DNA of 64,000 nt from contig SVFC01000001.1 in the NCBI GenBank assembly GCA_015057035.1, positions 62,001-126,000 on the forward strand, written 5' to 3'. This DNA is from Lachnospiraceae bacterium (GTDB lineage Bacteria > Bacillota > Clostridia > Lachnospirales > Lachnospiraceae). Shown piece after piece: positions 9,197-17,611 of the stretch; the first letter of the stretch is position 1, and the number at the start of each line of letters is the position of its first letter. The notes under the pieces were generated by a model. That model saw only the letters and a list, made by a program, of their open reading frames with translations, ran no database searches and was not told the origin of the DNA. A program made the position numbers and the translations under genes.

Positions 9197-10066
9197 ATCT
9201 TCTGGAAGAGAGGATGCGAAGTGCATTTTCTCTTTTGTAACAGGGTGAATGAATTCTAAAGCGGCAGAGTGCAGGGCTTGTCTATTACAAAACTGATAAT
9301 TGGGATTATATAAGAAATCTCCAATAATTGGGTGGCCAATGTATTTCATATGGACACGAATCTGGTGGGTGCGCCCTGTTTCTAAGTGCAATTCCACCAA
9401 TGATAAATCTTTTTCTGCATCATAAGTCAGACGTTTGTAATGAGTAACTGCTCGTTCTCCATGGTCGTAGTCCACATGACGTTCAATGGTGGAGCCGTCT
9501 ACACGACCGATTGGTGCGTCAATGGTTCCGTTATCATTTACTAGACCTTCCACAATAGCACGGTATGTGCGGGAAATTTGCCTGTTAGATACCTGACGGC
9601 TTAAAATGCCTGCACTGAGTAGATGTTTTGCCACAATCGTAAGACCACTGGTGTCACGGTCCAGACGGTTGATACAGCGAAATGTAAATGCCTGTCCTTG
9701 CGACTGATAATAATGCAGTAATCCATTAGCCAGAGTACCTTCATGATGGTTCATGGAAGGATGAATTGGCATATTGGCGGCTTTATCAATGATTACTAAA
9801 TCCTCATCCTCGTATACAATGGATAAATCTACGGGGATTGGTTGAATGGTTGTATCTGCCACATCTTCCACCAGATGCAGTTCTAACTTATCAGAAACGT
9901 GTAACTGCTCGTTCACATAAGCCCAGTTGCCGTTTCGCAGGATACCTTCCTGAGTTTTCTTTAGCTGGACAATGGCCTGATGGGGAAATTCTTCTGATTT
10001 TAAGAATTGCTCTATGGTTTTGTTATGAAATTCTTCTGTAATAATATAGTTTAGTTTTCGTTCCAT
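9170..10066 (-). CDS. RluD-family 23S rRNA (or tRNA) pseudouridine synthase
   Basis: Converts specific uridines in RNA to pseudouridine. Residues 1-65 look like an S4 RNA-binding domain, and the catalytic domain has the motif RLDRDTSG at 134-141, in which D136 is the expected nucleophile. HQIRVHMKYIGHPIIGD further on is the conserved C-terminal motif of the RluA/RluC/RluD group. Length (298 aa) is usual. I cannot say which uridines it modifies. The gene is convergent with the DUF5662 gene and divergent from the sigma-K-like gene. Confidence 0.92.
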   Translation of the reverse strand: MERKLNYIITEEFHNKTIEQFLKSEEFPHQAIVQLKKTQEGILRNGNWAYVNEQLHVSDKLELHLVEDVADTTIQPIPVDLSIVYEDEDLVIIDKAANMPIHPSMNHHEGTLANGLLHYYQSQGQAFTFRCINRLDRDTSGLTIVAKHLLSAGILSRQVSNRQISRTYRAIVEGLVNDNGTIDAPIGRVDGSTIERHVDYDHGERAVTHYKRLTYDAEKDLSLVELHLETGRTHQIRVHMKYIGHPIIGDFLYNPNYQFCNRQALHSAALEFIHPVTKEKMHFASSLPEDLKCIFQNF

Positions 10067-10158
10067 GAGGTGATTATATCATTTTTTCTCTGGTAGGAAA
10101 AGCACAGAAACCAAAGCCTTTTCATAGAATGTAAAAAGCAAAGAAAAAGGGTGCGTCT

Positions 10159-10782
10159 GTGAAGGCTTTTTTAACACCATTGTCCTGTCAGGAAGAGAAA
10201 GATTGCCTGATGCGTCTTAAGAATGGCGATTTAAACGCCAAAGAAGAGTTGGTTTTGCACAATATGCGTTTGGTGGCACATGTTGCTAAAAAATATCAAA
10301 GTTCCGAAGAAGAGATGGAGGACTTAATCTCAATTGGAACCATTGGTTTGTTGAAAGCGGTAGATACCTTTGATTATGATTTTGGCAACCGTTTTGCCAC
10401 TTACGCCATACGCTGCATAGAGAATGAACTGTTAATGCATTTTCGTAGAAGTAAAAAAACAAAAATGGAGGTGTCGCTTTTTGAACCAATTGGTACGGAT
10501 AAAGAAGGGAAGCAAATTCACCTTATGGAAGTGCTTTTGGTGGATGATGTGGATGTTGCTATGCAAATGGAAATACATAGGGATGTTGATATTTTAAAAC
10601 ATCATATGGATCGGGTGCTTTCGCCACGTGAAGCGCTGATTATAAAGAAACGTTACGGGCTTTTTGGAGAGGAAGAATTGACGCAGCGCGAAATTGCTAA
10701 GAGTATGGGAATCTCCAGGTCTTACGTTTCCAGAATTGAGAAAAAAGCATTAGAAAAACTAAAAACTCTTTTGTCTAATTAA
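10159..10782 (+). CDS. sigK: Sigma-K-like RNA polymerase sigma factor (no pro-sequence)
   Basis: A 207-residue sigma-70 family factor. LRLVAHVAKKY-type region 2 (NMRLVAHVAKKYQ), ATYAIRCIENELLMHFR, KKTKMEVSLFEPIGTDKEGKQI and the region 4 helix-turn-helix LTQREIAKSMGISRSYVSRIEKKAL match sigma-K, the late mother-cell sporulation factor, better than other sigmas. The only reasonable start is GTG at 10159; the frame upstream closes at TAA 10132 with no other start, so the protein begins at the position corresponding to mature Bacillus sigma-K. There is thus no room for an inhibitory pro-peptide. It is one intact gene with no skin-like insertion. AAAGG precedes the start at short spacing. Confidence 0.85.
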   Translation: MKAFLTPLSCQEEKDCLMRLKNGDLNAKEELVLHNMRLVAHVAKKYQSSEEEMEDLISIGTIGLLKAVDTFDYDFGNRFATYAIRCIENELLMHFRRSKKTKMEVSLFEPIGTDKEGKQIHLMEVLLVDDVDVAMQMEIHRDVDILKHHMDRVLSPREALIIKKRYGLFGEEELTQREIAKSMGISRSYVSRIEKKALEKLKTLLSN

Positions 10783-10792
10783 TATTGCTTTG

Positions 10793-10833
10793 AAAAAAGG
10801 TGAAGTTTGTGATATTATAATTTCATCTTTTTT
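10793..10833 (+). terminator. Terminator after the sigma-K-like gene
   Basis: AAAAAAGGTGAA pairs with TTCATCTTTTTT (one G-U pair) around a 17-nt loop and ends in seven T. A TATAAT at 10816-10821 lies in the loop and could be the -10 of yifB, but the nearest -35-like TTGAAA (10790) is 20 bp away. Confidence 0.7.
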
Positions 10834-10895
10834 TCTATGCATGTTTCGCAGCATATTTCATGCGTTTTCCCAAGATAATTGGAACAGGAGAAAAC

Positions 10896-12425
10896 ATGTA
10901 CAGTACAATTAAAACTGCAAGTCTTGAAGGCATTCATACCAAAGCCATCCAAGTGGAGGTGGATATGAGCAATGGTATGCCAATGTTTGAGATGGTGGGG
11001 CAATTAGCTCCAGAAGTCCGAGAAGGCAAGGAAAGAATTCGAACGGCGCTACATAGTATCGGCGTTATTTTGCCTGCCAAGAGAATTACCATTAATCTAT
11101 CACCGGCCAGTATTCGCAAGACGGGGACGGGATTTGATCTTCCCATTGCCATTGGCATTTTAAAATCCTTGGGAGTAGTATCCCGGGAGTCCTGTGAAGG
11201 AAAAATGTTTGTGGGTGAATTGAGCTTAAATGGACAAATCCTTCCAGTGAATGGTATTTTGCCAATTGTATCGGATGGAGTGTTAGGAGACGCTTATGAA
11301 TATGTTATTCCAATAGGAAATGCCAGGGAAGGACAACTTGTATCAGAGGCGCGGACCTATGCGTTTTCTCATTTGCAGGAGGTAGTAGATTTCCTGAATG
11401 GGAAAGAATACGAAAATGTAACATATAATATAGAAGAAACGCTTGCAGAAACAGAAAAAGATTTCAAAGATGTGGCCGGACAAAATCTAATTAAGCGGGC
11501 TTGTGAAGTTGCTGCGGCGGGAATGCACAATATGCTTCTTATTGGTGCACCAGGCGCTGGAAAAACTATGATTTCAGAGCGACTTTCCACTATTTTGCCG
11601 CCTCTTACAGAAAGCGAGCGTTTGGAACTTTCCAAAATATACAGTGTCTGTGGATTGTTATCTAATAACACGGATTTAATACGACATAGACCATTTCGAA
11701 CGCCACATCATACAATAACTTCCGTCGGATTAACTGGTGGAGGAGCAGTTCCACGACCGGGAGAGATTTCCTTGGCCCATAACGGGGTTCTATTTTTAGA
11801 TGAACTTCCGGAATTTCAGAAAAAGACTTTGGAGATATTGCGTCAGCCAATGGAAGAACACAAAGTGCATCTGGTTCGCTCAAAAGGAACTGTTACATTT
11901 CCTGCGAACTTTTTGCTTCTGGCAGCCATGAATCCCTGTAACTGTGGATATTATCCTGACATGCAAAAATGTCGTTGCTCAACAGGTTCTCTGAAGAGAT
12001 ACTTTGATAAAGTGTCCCAACCGCTTCTGGATCGAATAGATATCTGTGTGGAAGCCCCTAGCTTGTCTTATCGGGAACTGGTGGGAAAAGAACAGGGGGA
12101 ATCGTCCAAGGTGATTCAGCAGAGAGTTCTAGCTTGTCACCAGATACAATGCGAGAGATATAAAAACGAAGAATTTTTACATAATAGCCATATTCCAGCC
12201 TCTAGATTAGATGAATTTTGTTTTCTGGGAGAGAAAGAGAAGCGATATATGGAGAATATCTTCATTAAAATGTCATTGACTGCAAGAACCTATCATAAAA
12301 TTCTTCGGGTTGCCAGAACGATTGCGGATTTGGATGAAGCCCATTTTATTAGTTTAAAACACCTAACAGAAGCAATCTGCTACAGAAATGTGGATAGCAA
12401 ATTCTGGGGAGGTGTAGAATCATGA
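10896..12425 (+). CDS. yifB: YifB/ComM family Mg-chelatase-like AAA+ ATPase
   Basis: AAA+ protein related to the ChlI subunit of magnesium chelatase; ComM members act as branch-migration helicases during natural transformation. The N-terminal ChlI-like lid (IRTALHSIG, PASIRKTGTGFDLPIAIG) precedes Walker A GAPGAGKT at 217-224, then LFLDELPEF (Walker B) and the cysteine-rich NPCNCGYYPD motif. I start at ATG 10896, which follows CAGGAG at proper spacing, and not at the in-frame ATG 10860, which has no ribosome site. The 3' end overlaps dprA by 4 bp (ATGA), so translation is coupled. Together with dprA this suggests DNA-uptake or recombination functions; com pilus genes are not in the window. Confidence 0.93.
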   Translation: MYSTIKTASLEGIHTKAIQVEVDMSNGMPMFEMVGQLAPEVREGKERIRTALHSIGVILPAKRITINLSPASIRKTGTGFDLPIAIGILKSLGVVSRESCEGKMFVGELSLNGQILPVNGILPIVSDGVLGDAYEYVIPIGNAREGQLVSEARTYAFSHLQEVVDFLNGKEYENVTYNIEETLAETEKDFKDVAGQNLIKRACEVAAAGMHNMLLIGAPGAGKTMISERLSTILPPLTESERLELSKIYSVCGLLSNNTDLIRHRPFRTPHHTITSVGLTGGGAVPRPGEISLAHNGVLFLDELPEFQKKTLEILRQPMEEHKVHLVRSKGTVTFPANFLLLAAMNPCNCGYYPDMQKCRCSTGSLKRYFDKVSQPLLDRIDICVEAPSLSYRELVGKEQGESSKVIQQRVLACHQIQCERYKNEEFLHNSHIPASRLDEFCFLGEKEKRYMENIFIKMSLTARTYHKILRVARTIADLDEAHFISLKHLTEAICYRNVDSKFWGGVES

Positions 12426-13507
12426 AATACGCATACTGGCTAGATAATATTTCGGGAATCGGGGTAGCAAAAAGGCGATATTTGCTTGAAACCACCTGTG
12501 GCGCAGAAGAACTATATGAAATGCCCATCAACCATTTGAAACGTATCAATGGATTAACAGAAGAGGACGTGCAACGAATCATAAAAAGCCGTAAGGAATG
12601 GAATGTGGACAAGGAATGGTTCGATTTAATGGGAAAAGGTGTGGGCTTTGTTTCGTTGGAGCAGAAGAATTTTCCAGAAAAATTACGGAATATTCCAGAT
12701 GTACCATATGCACTCTATTACATAGGAAGTTTACCAGAGGAAAACAGAAAATCGGTAGCGATTGTTGGTGCCCGTGGAAGAAGTATCTATGGATGCGAGA
12801 TTGCGCAAAATCTATCCAAATGTCTGGCAGAGCATGGGGTTCAGGTCATAAGCGGGCTGGCAAAAGGAATTGATACGGATGCCCATAAAGGTGCATTAGA
12901 AGGGCAGGGAAACACATATGCTGTATTAGGCTCTGGCGTGGATGTTTGTTATCCGAAAGAGAATAAGTATTTATACAATAAAATCATAGACACAGGTGGA
13001 ATTATTTCGGAATATCCGCCAGGAACGGAACCCAGACCAGCCTTCTTTCCACTACGTAACCGTATCATTTCAGGACTTAGTGATTGCGTGGTTGTCATTG
13101 AAGCAAAAGAGAAGAGCGGCTCCTTAATTACTGCAGATTTTGCAATGGAGCAAGGGCGGGATGTGTATGCCCTTCCGGGACGGATTACAGATAAGCTTAG
13201 CAGCGGATGTAATCAGCTTATTAAACAAGGTGCTGGCATTGTGCAAAGTGTCGAAGATTTCCTTGCGGATTTGGACATAATAGCAGAAAATACTTGTACT
13301 CAAATAGATTTTCGGAAAAATTTACTTGAAAAAGATGAGCGCTTGGTGTATAGTTTGATAGATTTTCACCCTATAGGTCTTGGAACCTTGGTGGATAAAA
13401 CTTCCTTTTCCATTGCCTATTTGCTAGAGATTCTTAAGAAACTGGACTCTCTAGGATTGGTAAAAGAAACATTTACGAATTATTATGTTCGAAGAATTTT
13501 TAAGTAG
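12422..13507 (+). CDS. dprA: DNA processing protein DprA
   Basis: Loads RecA on incoming single-stranded DNA in transformation. The Rossmann-like core is clear: AIVGARGRSIYG, ISGLAKGIDTDAHKGAL, AVLGSGVDVCYP, PLRNRIISGLSD and EKSGSLITADFAMEQGRDVYALPG. A HhH-like N-terminal region (YWLDNISGIGVAKRRYLLE) and a winged-helix C-terminus (about 300-361) flank it. The length of 361 aa is normal. It overlaps yifB by 4 bp and is followed by topA after 24 bp, the usual dprA-topA order in Firmicutes. Confidence 0.95.
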   Translation: MKYAYWLDNISGIGVAKRRYLLETTCGAEELYEMPINHLKRINGLTEEDVQRIIKSRKEWNVDKEWFDLMGKGVGFVSLEQKNFPEKLRNIPDVPYALYYIGSLPEENRKSVAIVGARGRSIYGCEIAQNLSKCLAEHGVQVISGLAKGIDTDAHKGALEGQGNTYAVLGSGVDVCYPKENKYLYNKIIDTGGIISEYPPGTEPRPAFFPLRNRIISGLSDCVVVIEAKEKSGSLITADFAMEQGRDVYALPGRITDKLSSGCNQLIKQGAGIVQSVEDFLADLDIIAENTCTQIDFRKNLLEKDERLVYSLIDFHPIGLGTLVDKTSFSIAYLLEILKKLDSLGLVKETFTNYYVRRIFK

Positions 13508-13531
13508 AATTTAACGATAAGGAGCAAGAAG

Positions 13532-15598
13532 ATGGCAAAATACCTGGTTATTGTAGAATCTCCTGCAAAAGTAAAAACAATTAAGAAATTCCTTGGAAAG
13601 AACTATGAAGTATTAGCTTCTAATGGACATGTAAGAGACCTCCCAAAGAGCTCGTTAGGAATTGATGTAGAGGGCGATTTTGAACCTAAATATATAACAA
13701 TCCGTGGAAAGGGAGATGTGCTTGCAAAACTTCGTAAAGAAGCCAAGAAAGCAGAGAGAATCTATCTCGCAACTGACCCTGACCGTGAAGGAGAAGCAAT
13801 TTCATGGCATTTATGTCATGCGTTGAAATTGGACGGGAAAAATGTCAGCCGTATCAGTTTTAACGAAATCACACAGTCTGCAGTAAAAGCATCCTTAAAG
13901 AATGCAAGAGACATCGATATGGATCTTGTAGATGCACAGCAGGCTCGTCGTGCTTTGGACAGAATGGTAGGATATAAGATTAGTCCACTTCTCTGGGCAA
14001 AGGTAAAAAGAGGCTTAAGTGCAGGACGAGTTCAGTCGGTTGCTCTGCGTATTGTTTGCGACCGCGAAGAAGAAATCAATGCATTTATTCCAGAAGAATA
14101 TTGGTCATTAGAAGCGTCTATTCTCCCAGAAGGCGAGAAAAAACCAGTGATTGCAAAACTTCATGAGAAGAAGGACAAGAAAATTGCCATTTCATCAAGA
14201 GAAGAAATGGATGCTGTGTTAAAAGAATTAGAAGGCAAAGAGTACAAGGTCCTTTCCGTAAAAAAGGGGCAGCGTACCCAGAAGGCTCCACTTCCTTTTA
14301 CAACAAGTACATTACAGCAGGAGGCTTCCAAGGCTCTTAATTTCCCAATTTCAAAAACCATGCGTATTGCACAGCAGTTATACGAAGGTGTGGATGTAAA
14401 GGGAGAAGGAACCGTTGGTTTGATTACTTACCTTCGTACAGACTCAACTCGTATCTCGGATGAAGCTGAGGCAATGGCACATACCTTTATTCAGGAAAAC
14501 TACGGCAAAGAATACGAAGCAGAAGCGGTTGCCACAAAGAAGAATACAGGCAAGATTCAGGATGCTCATGAAGCAATCCGTCCTTCTGATATCAATCGTC
14601 TGCCATCAGATGTTAAGGATTCCCTTAGCCGTGATCAGTATCGTTTGTATCAGTTGATTTGGAAACGCTTTACAGCCAGCAGAATGTCAAGCGCAGTATA
14701 TGAAACAACTACTGTTACCATTGGTGCAGGAGATTACACATTCCATGTATCTACATCTAAATTGGATTTTGATGGATTTATGTCTGTATATGTAGAGGCA
14801 GAGGAAGAGAAAGAAAAGAAACAGACGGTAGTGAACTCTATTAGTGAACAGACGAAGCTTTCTCTCGTGGAATTAGATCCAAAGCAGCACTTTACACAGC
14901 CACCTGCCCACTATACAGAGGCTTCTTTAGTTAAAGCACTGGAAGAACTTGGAATTGGACGTCCTAGTACGTATTCTCCAACAATTACTACTATCATTGC
15001 CAGAAGATATCTTACAAAAGAGAATAAGAATCTCTATGTAACAGAAGTTGGTGAAGTAGTAAATGCGATTATGAAGGAATCATTCCCAACCATCGTGGAT
15101 GAAAACTTCACAGCAAACATGGAAACACTTCTGGACGGTGTAGCAGAGGGCAACGTAAACTGGAAAATGGTAATCTCTAACTTCTATCCAGATCTTGAAG
15201 CTGCAGTAGAACAGGCAGAAAAAGATTTAGAGAAGATTAAAATTGAAGACGAAGTATCGGAAGAAGTTTGTGATGAATGTGGTCGTCAGATGGTAATCAA
15301 ATATGGTCCACACGGCAAGTTCTTAGCCTGTCCAGGTTTCCCTGCATGTAGATGTACGAAACCATATTTTGAAAAAATCGGTGTGGCTTGTCCAGATTGT
15401 GGCAAAGACCTCGTAATCAAGATGACAAGAAAAGGCCGTAAATACTATGGCTGTATTGACCATCCAAATTGTGAATTTATGAGCTGGGGAAGACCTACCA
15501 GTGAAAAATGTCCACGTTGCGGCAAATACACGATCTCAAAAGGTAATAAAATTGTATGTTCGGATGAACAGTGTGGTTGCGTAGTGGATAAAAAATAA
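13532..15598 (+). CDS. topA: DNA topoisomerase I
   Basis: Type IA topoisomerase that relaxes negative supercoils. The Toprim domain starts at YLVIVESPAKVKTIKKFLG, with the acidic DPDREGEAI motif, and the active tyrosine is Y300 in LITYLRTDSTR. Three zinc-ribbon modules close the protein (about residues 573-688): CDECGR...CPGFPAC, CPDCGK...CIDHPNC and CPRCGK...CSDEQCGC. At 688 aa it is the standard length. AAGGAGCAAG precedes the ATG. codY follows after a 97-bp gap that contains its own promoter. Confidence 0.97.
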   Translation: MAKYLVIVESPAKVKTIKKFLGKNYEVLASNGHVRDLPKSSLGIDVEGDFEPKYITIRGKGDVLAKLRKEAKKAERIYLATDPDREGEAISWHLCHALKLDGKNVSRISFNEITQSAVKASLKNARDIDMDLVDAQQARRALDRMVGYKISPLLWAKVKRGLSAGRVQSVALRIVCDREEEINAFIPEEYWSLEASILPEGEKKPVIAKLHEKKDKKIAISSREEMDAVLKELEGKEYKVLSVKKGQRTQKAPLPFTTSTLQQEASKALNFPISKTMRIAQQLYEGVDVKGEGTVGLITYLRTDSTRISDEAEAMAHTFIQENYGKEYEAEAVATKKNTGKIQDAHEAIRPSDINRLPSDVKDSLSRDQYRLYQLIWKRFTASRMSSAVYETTTVTIGAGDYTFHVSTSKLDFDGFMSVYVEAEEEKEKKQTVVNSISEQTKLSLVELDPKQHFTQPPAHYTEASLVKALEELGIGRPSTYSPTITTIIARRYLTKENKNLYVTEVGEVVNAIMKESFPTIVDENFTANMETLLDGVAEGNVNWKMVISNFYPDLEAAVEQAEKDLEKIKIEDEVSEEVCDECGRQMVIKYGPHGKFLACPGFPACRCTKPYFEKIGVACPDCGKDLVIKMTRKGRKYYGCIDHPNCEFMSWGRPTSEKCPRCGKYTISKGNKIVCSDEQCGCVVDKK

Positions 15599-15617
15599 AA
15601 CAATTTAAGAACTTTCC

Positions 15618-15646
15618 TTGAATTGTCAGAAAAATTGTGTTAGAAT
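15618..15646 (+). promoter_or_regulatory. codY promoter
   Basis: TTGAAT (15618-15623) and TAGAAT (15641-15646) are 17 bp apart, about 50 bp before the codY ATG. A CodY box lies over it. Confidence 0.75.
15621..15635 (+). promoter_or_regulatory. CodY box overlapping the codY promoter
   Basis: AATTGTCAGAAAAAT matches the known CodY consensus AATTTTCWGAAAATT at 13 of 15 positions. It covers the end of the -35 and most of the spacer, so binding of GTP/branched-chain-amino-acid-loaded CodY would block transcription. Autorepression is therefore inferred. Confidence 0.7.
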
Positions 15647-15695
15647 CACACATATACGCAGTATACAATTTATTTTGTATTGAGGAGGAAACCAA

Positions 15696-16469
15696 ATGAG
15701 CGTCCAACTTTTGGATAAGACCAGAAAAATTAATAAACTTCTTCACAACAATAGCTCTACTAAGGTAGTGTTCAATGACATCTGTGAAGTCCTTACAGGA
15801 ATTTTGGAATCAGACATCCTTGTAATTAGCAAAAAAGGCAAGGTATTAGGTTCTAGCGTATGTAATGGAGTGGATGTAATCAGAGAATTGATTGTGGATG
15901 AAGTGGGTGGATTTATTGATCCAGCATTGAATGAACGCTTGCTTGGTATCTTGTCTACAAAAGAGAATGTGAACCTTGAGACTTTAGGTTTTGGGGAAGG
16001 CTCTCGTAAATATCGTGCGATTATCACACCAATCGATATTGCAGGAGAACGTCTTGGTACATTGTTTGAATATCGTAGTGACCGTGAATATGACATTGAT
16101 GATATTATTCTTACAGAATACGGTACAACAGTAGTAGGACTGGAAATGATGCGTTCTGTGAATGAAGAGAATGCAGAAGAACAACGCAAGATTGCCATTG
16201 TGAAATCTGCAATTGGAACATTGTCTTTCTCTGAACTGGAAGCGATTATTCATATTTTTGATGAATTAGACGGCAAAGAAGGTATTCTTGTAGCTAGCAA
16301 GATTGCCGACCGTGTAGGCATTACACGTTCTGTAATCGTGAATGCATTACGCAAATTTGAGAGTGCAGGAGTCATTGAATCTCGTTCTTCGGGTATGAAA
16401 GGAACCTATATTAAGGTTGTAAATGATGTTATCTTCGATGAGATTGAGAGGATGAAAAAGGAAAAATAA
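15696..16469 (+). CDS. codY: GTP- and branched-chain-amino-acid-sensing global regulator CodY
   Basis: Represses stationary-phase, nitrogen and often motility genes while isoleucine/valine/leucine and GTP are plentiful. The GAF-type sensor domain spans about 1-155 (MSVQLLDKTRKINKLLHNN at the start), a linker follows, and the winged helix-turn-helix is about 200-245 (VASKIADRVGITRSVIVNALRKFESAGVIESRSSGMKGTYIKV), nearly invariant among CodY proteins. The 257 aa length is standard. GAGGAGG precedes the ATG. As in Bacillus, it lies directly upstream of the fla/che operon, but a terminator and a separate promoter divide them. Confidence 0.97.
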   Translation: MSVQLLDKTRKINKLLHNNSSTKVVFNDICEVLTGILESDILVISKKGKVLGSSVCNGVDVIRELIVDEVGGFIDPALNERLLGILSTKENVNLETLGFGEGSRKYRAIITPIDIAGERLGTLFEYRSDREYDIDDIILTEYGTTVVGLEMMRSVNEENAEEQRKIAIVKSAIGTLSFSELEAIIHIFDELDGKEGILVASKIADRVGITRSVIVNALRKFESAGVIESRSSGMKGTYIKVVNDVIFDEIERMKKEK

Positions 16470-16508
16470 TCTATATTTTGTGCATTTTTAACAAATTGTG
16501 TACAATTA

Positions 16509-16523
16509 CCCCAAATTATGGGG
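16509..16523. other. Short hairpin CCCCAAATTATGGGG
   Basis: CCCC and GGGG flanking an AAATTAT loop form a weak 4-bp GC stem upstream of the codY terminator; it may help fold the 3' end. No further function can be read. Confidence 0.35.
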
Positions 16524-16531
16524 CTTATACA

Positions 16532-16557
16532 GGGGCTTACTTCGGTAAGCTCCTTTT
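16532..16557 (+). terminator. codY terminator with UUCG tetraloop
   Basis: GGGGCTTAC and GTAAGCTCC enclose TTCG, a very stable tetraloop, and TTTTTT follows. This separates codY from the flagellar operon. Confidence 0.9.
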
Positions 16558-16583
16558 TTGCTATTTTACTTGAATTTGTGGGG

Positions 16584-16661
16584 AAAATTGCACAAAACTA
16601 CAACATAATGTACAAAAGTTGCGCAAAAAAATTCGACAAAATTCAACAAAATATTGCAAAA
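16584..16661. promoter_or_regulatory. Phased A-tracts upstream of the flagellar promoter
   Basis: A-runs of four to seven start at 16584, 16594, 16614, 16625, 16638, 16648 and 16658, mostly 10-11 bp or 20 bp apart and ending 5 bp before the -35. Such phasing predicts intrinsically bent DNA or an UP-element-like contact for RNA polymerase. The weak CodY-like AAATTCGACAAAATT (16630-16644, 11/15) falls inside. Confidence 0.55.
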
Positions 16662-16665
16662 TGGG

Positions 16666-16693
16666 TTGAGTTTTTCGCGTATTAATTTATAAT
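16666..16693 (+). promoter_or_regulatory. Main promoter of the fla/che operon
   Basis: TTGAGT (16666-16671) and TATAAT (16688-16693) are 16 bp apart, 47 bp before flgB. It looks like a sigma-A promoter; I see no SigD-type TAAA-N15-GCCGATAA match. Confidence 0.7.
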
Positions 16694-16740
16694 GAATATG
16701 ATGTAGTAGCATACCCTATTTATGCGAGGAGGGAGAAACT

Positions 16741-17130
16741 ATGATTTCAACTAACGCTTTTGACTATATTAATATTCTGGACAAGGCTGCAGATGCCAGC
16801 TGGAAGAGAGAGACTCTCATTGCCAACAATCTTGCCAATGCAGATACCCCTGGGTATAAGAGACAGGATATTGATTTTCAGACGGCACTCCGTAATGAGA
16901 TTAGCAGATTCCATTACAGTAGCCTTGACAAGAAAATACAGGACGTTGATATGAGGAATTTAAATCCAGAGGTTTATACAGACCATGGCAATTATTCATA
17001 TCGTTTAGATGGTAACAATGTGGATATTGATACAGAGCAGGTGGAACTTGCTTCCGAACAGATTAAGTATCAGGCTCTTACCACAAGTATTACTTCAGAA
17101 TTTACCAGATTACAGACTGTGTTGAAGTAG
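16741..17130 (+). CDS. flgB: Flagellar proximal rod protein FlgB
   Basis: Builds the proximal rod above the MS ring after export by the flagellar type III system. The N-terminal heptad region has the rod/hook motif NNLANADTPGYKRQDIDFQ, and the C-terminus VELASEQIKYQALTTSITSEFTRLQTVLK is the matching helix. 129 aa is standard. GGAGGGAG precedes the ATG. It is the first gene of the flagellar operon. Confidence 0.95.
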   Translation: MISTNAFDYINILDKAADASWKRETLIANNLANADTPGYKRQDIDFQTALRNEISRFHYSSLDKKIQDVDMRNLNPEVYTDHGNYSYRLDGNNVDIDTEQVELASEQIKYQALTTSITSEFTRLQTVLK

Positions 17131-17154
17131 TGGGCATAGAAAGGAGAGTATAAC

Positions 17155-17595
17155 ATGGGTTTATTTCAGGCTTTTAATATTAGTGCAACTGGTATGACAG
17201 CACAGCGTTTTCGTACAGATATCATTGCTGAGAATATTGCAAACGTTAATACAACATCTACAGAGAGTGGCGGACCATACCGTCGTAAGATTGTAACTTT
17301 CCAGGAGAAGGATATTACTCCATTTAGTGAGTATTATTCTACATCTCGTAATCGTGCAATTGGCAATGGTGTTAAGGTTACTTCTGTAACAGAAGATTAT
17401 ACAACAGATTTTATTATGGAATATGATCCATCGAATCCGGATGCGGATGAGAATGGATATGTTTCTTATCCAAACGTTAATACAGTAACAGAGATGACAA
17501 ACCTGATTGATGCAACACGAGCTTATGAAGCAAATGCAACCGCGTTTGATGCCAGCAAGAATATGGCTCTTACAGGTTTATCTATTGGCAAATAA
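17155..17595 (+). CDS. flgC: Flagellar proximal rod protein FlgC
   Basis: Rod component stacked with FlgB. ENIANVNTTSTESGGPYRRKIV is the characteristic N-terminal motif of the FlgC group, and the C-terminal helix is NLIDATRAYEANATAFDASKNM. The 146 aa length is normal. The start ATG follows GAAAGGAGAG and is 24 bp from flgB. The protein is exported, has no signal peptide, and is expected to be placed before the distal rod. Confidence 0.95.
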   Translation: MGLFQAFNISATGMTAQRFRTDIIAENIANVNTTSTESGGPYRRKIVTFQEKDITPFSEYYSTSRNRAIGNGVKVTSVTEDYTTDFIMEYDPSNPDADENGYVSYPNVNTVTEMTNLIDATRAYEANATAFDASKNMALTGLSIGK

Positions 17596-17611
17596 AGGGG
17601 AATATTAACAT

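Noticed and set aside
10102-10130. CATAGAAT as a SigE -10 for the sigma-K gene
   Set aside because: The -35 side has no convincing ATA-type match at the right distance.
16494-16507. AATTG-TGTA-CAATT palindrome after codY
   Set aside because: Short and AT-rich; lies before a terminator and cannot be linked to a regulator.
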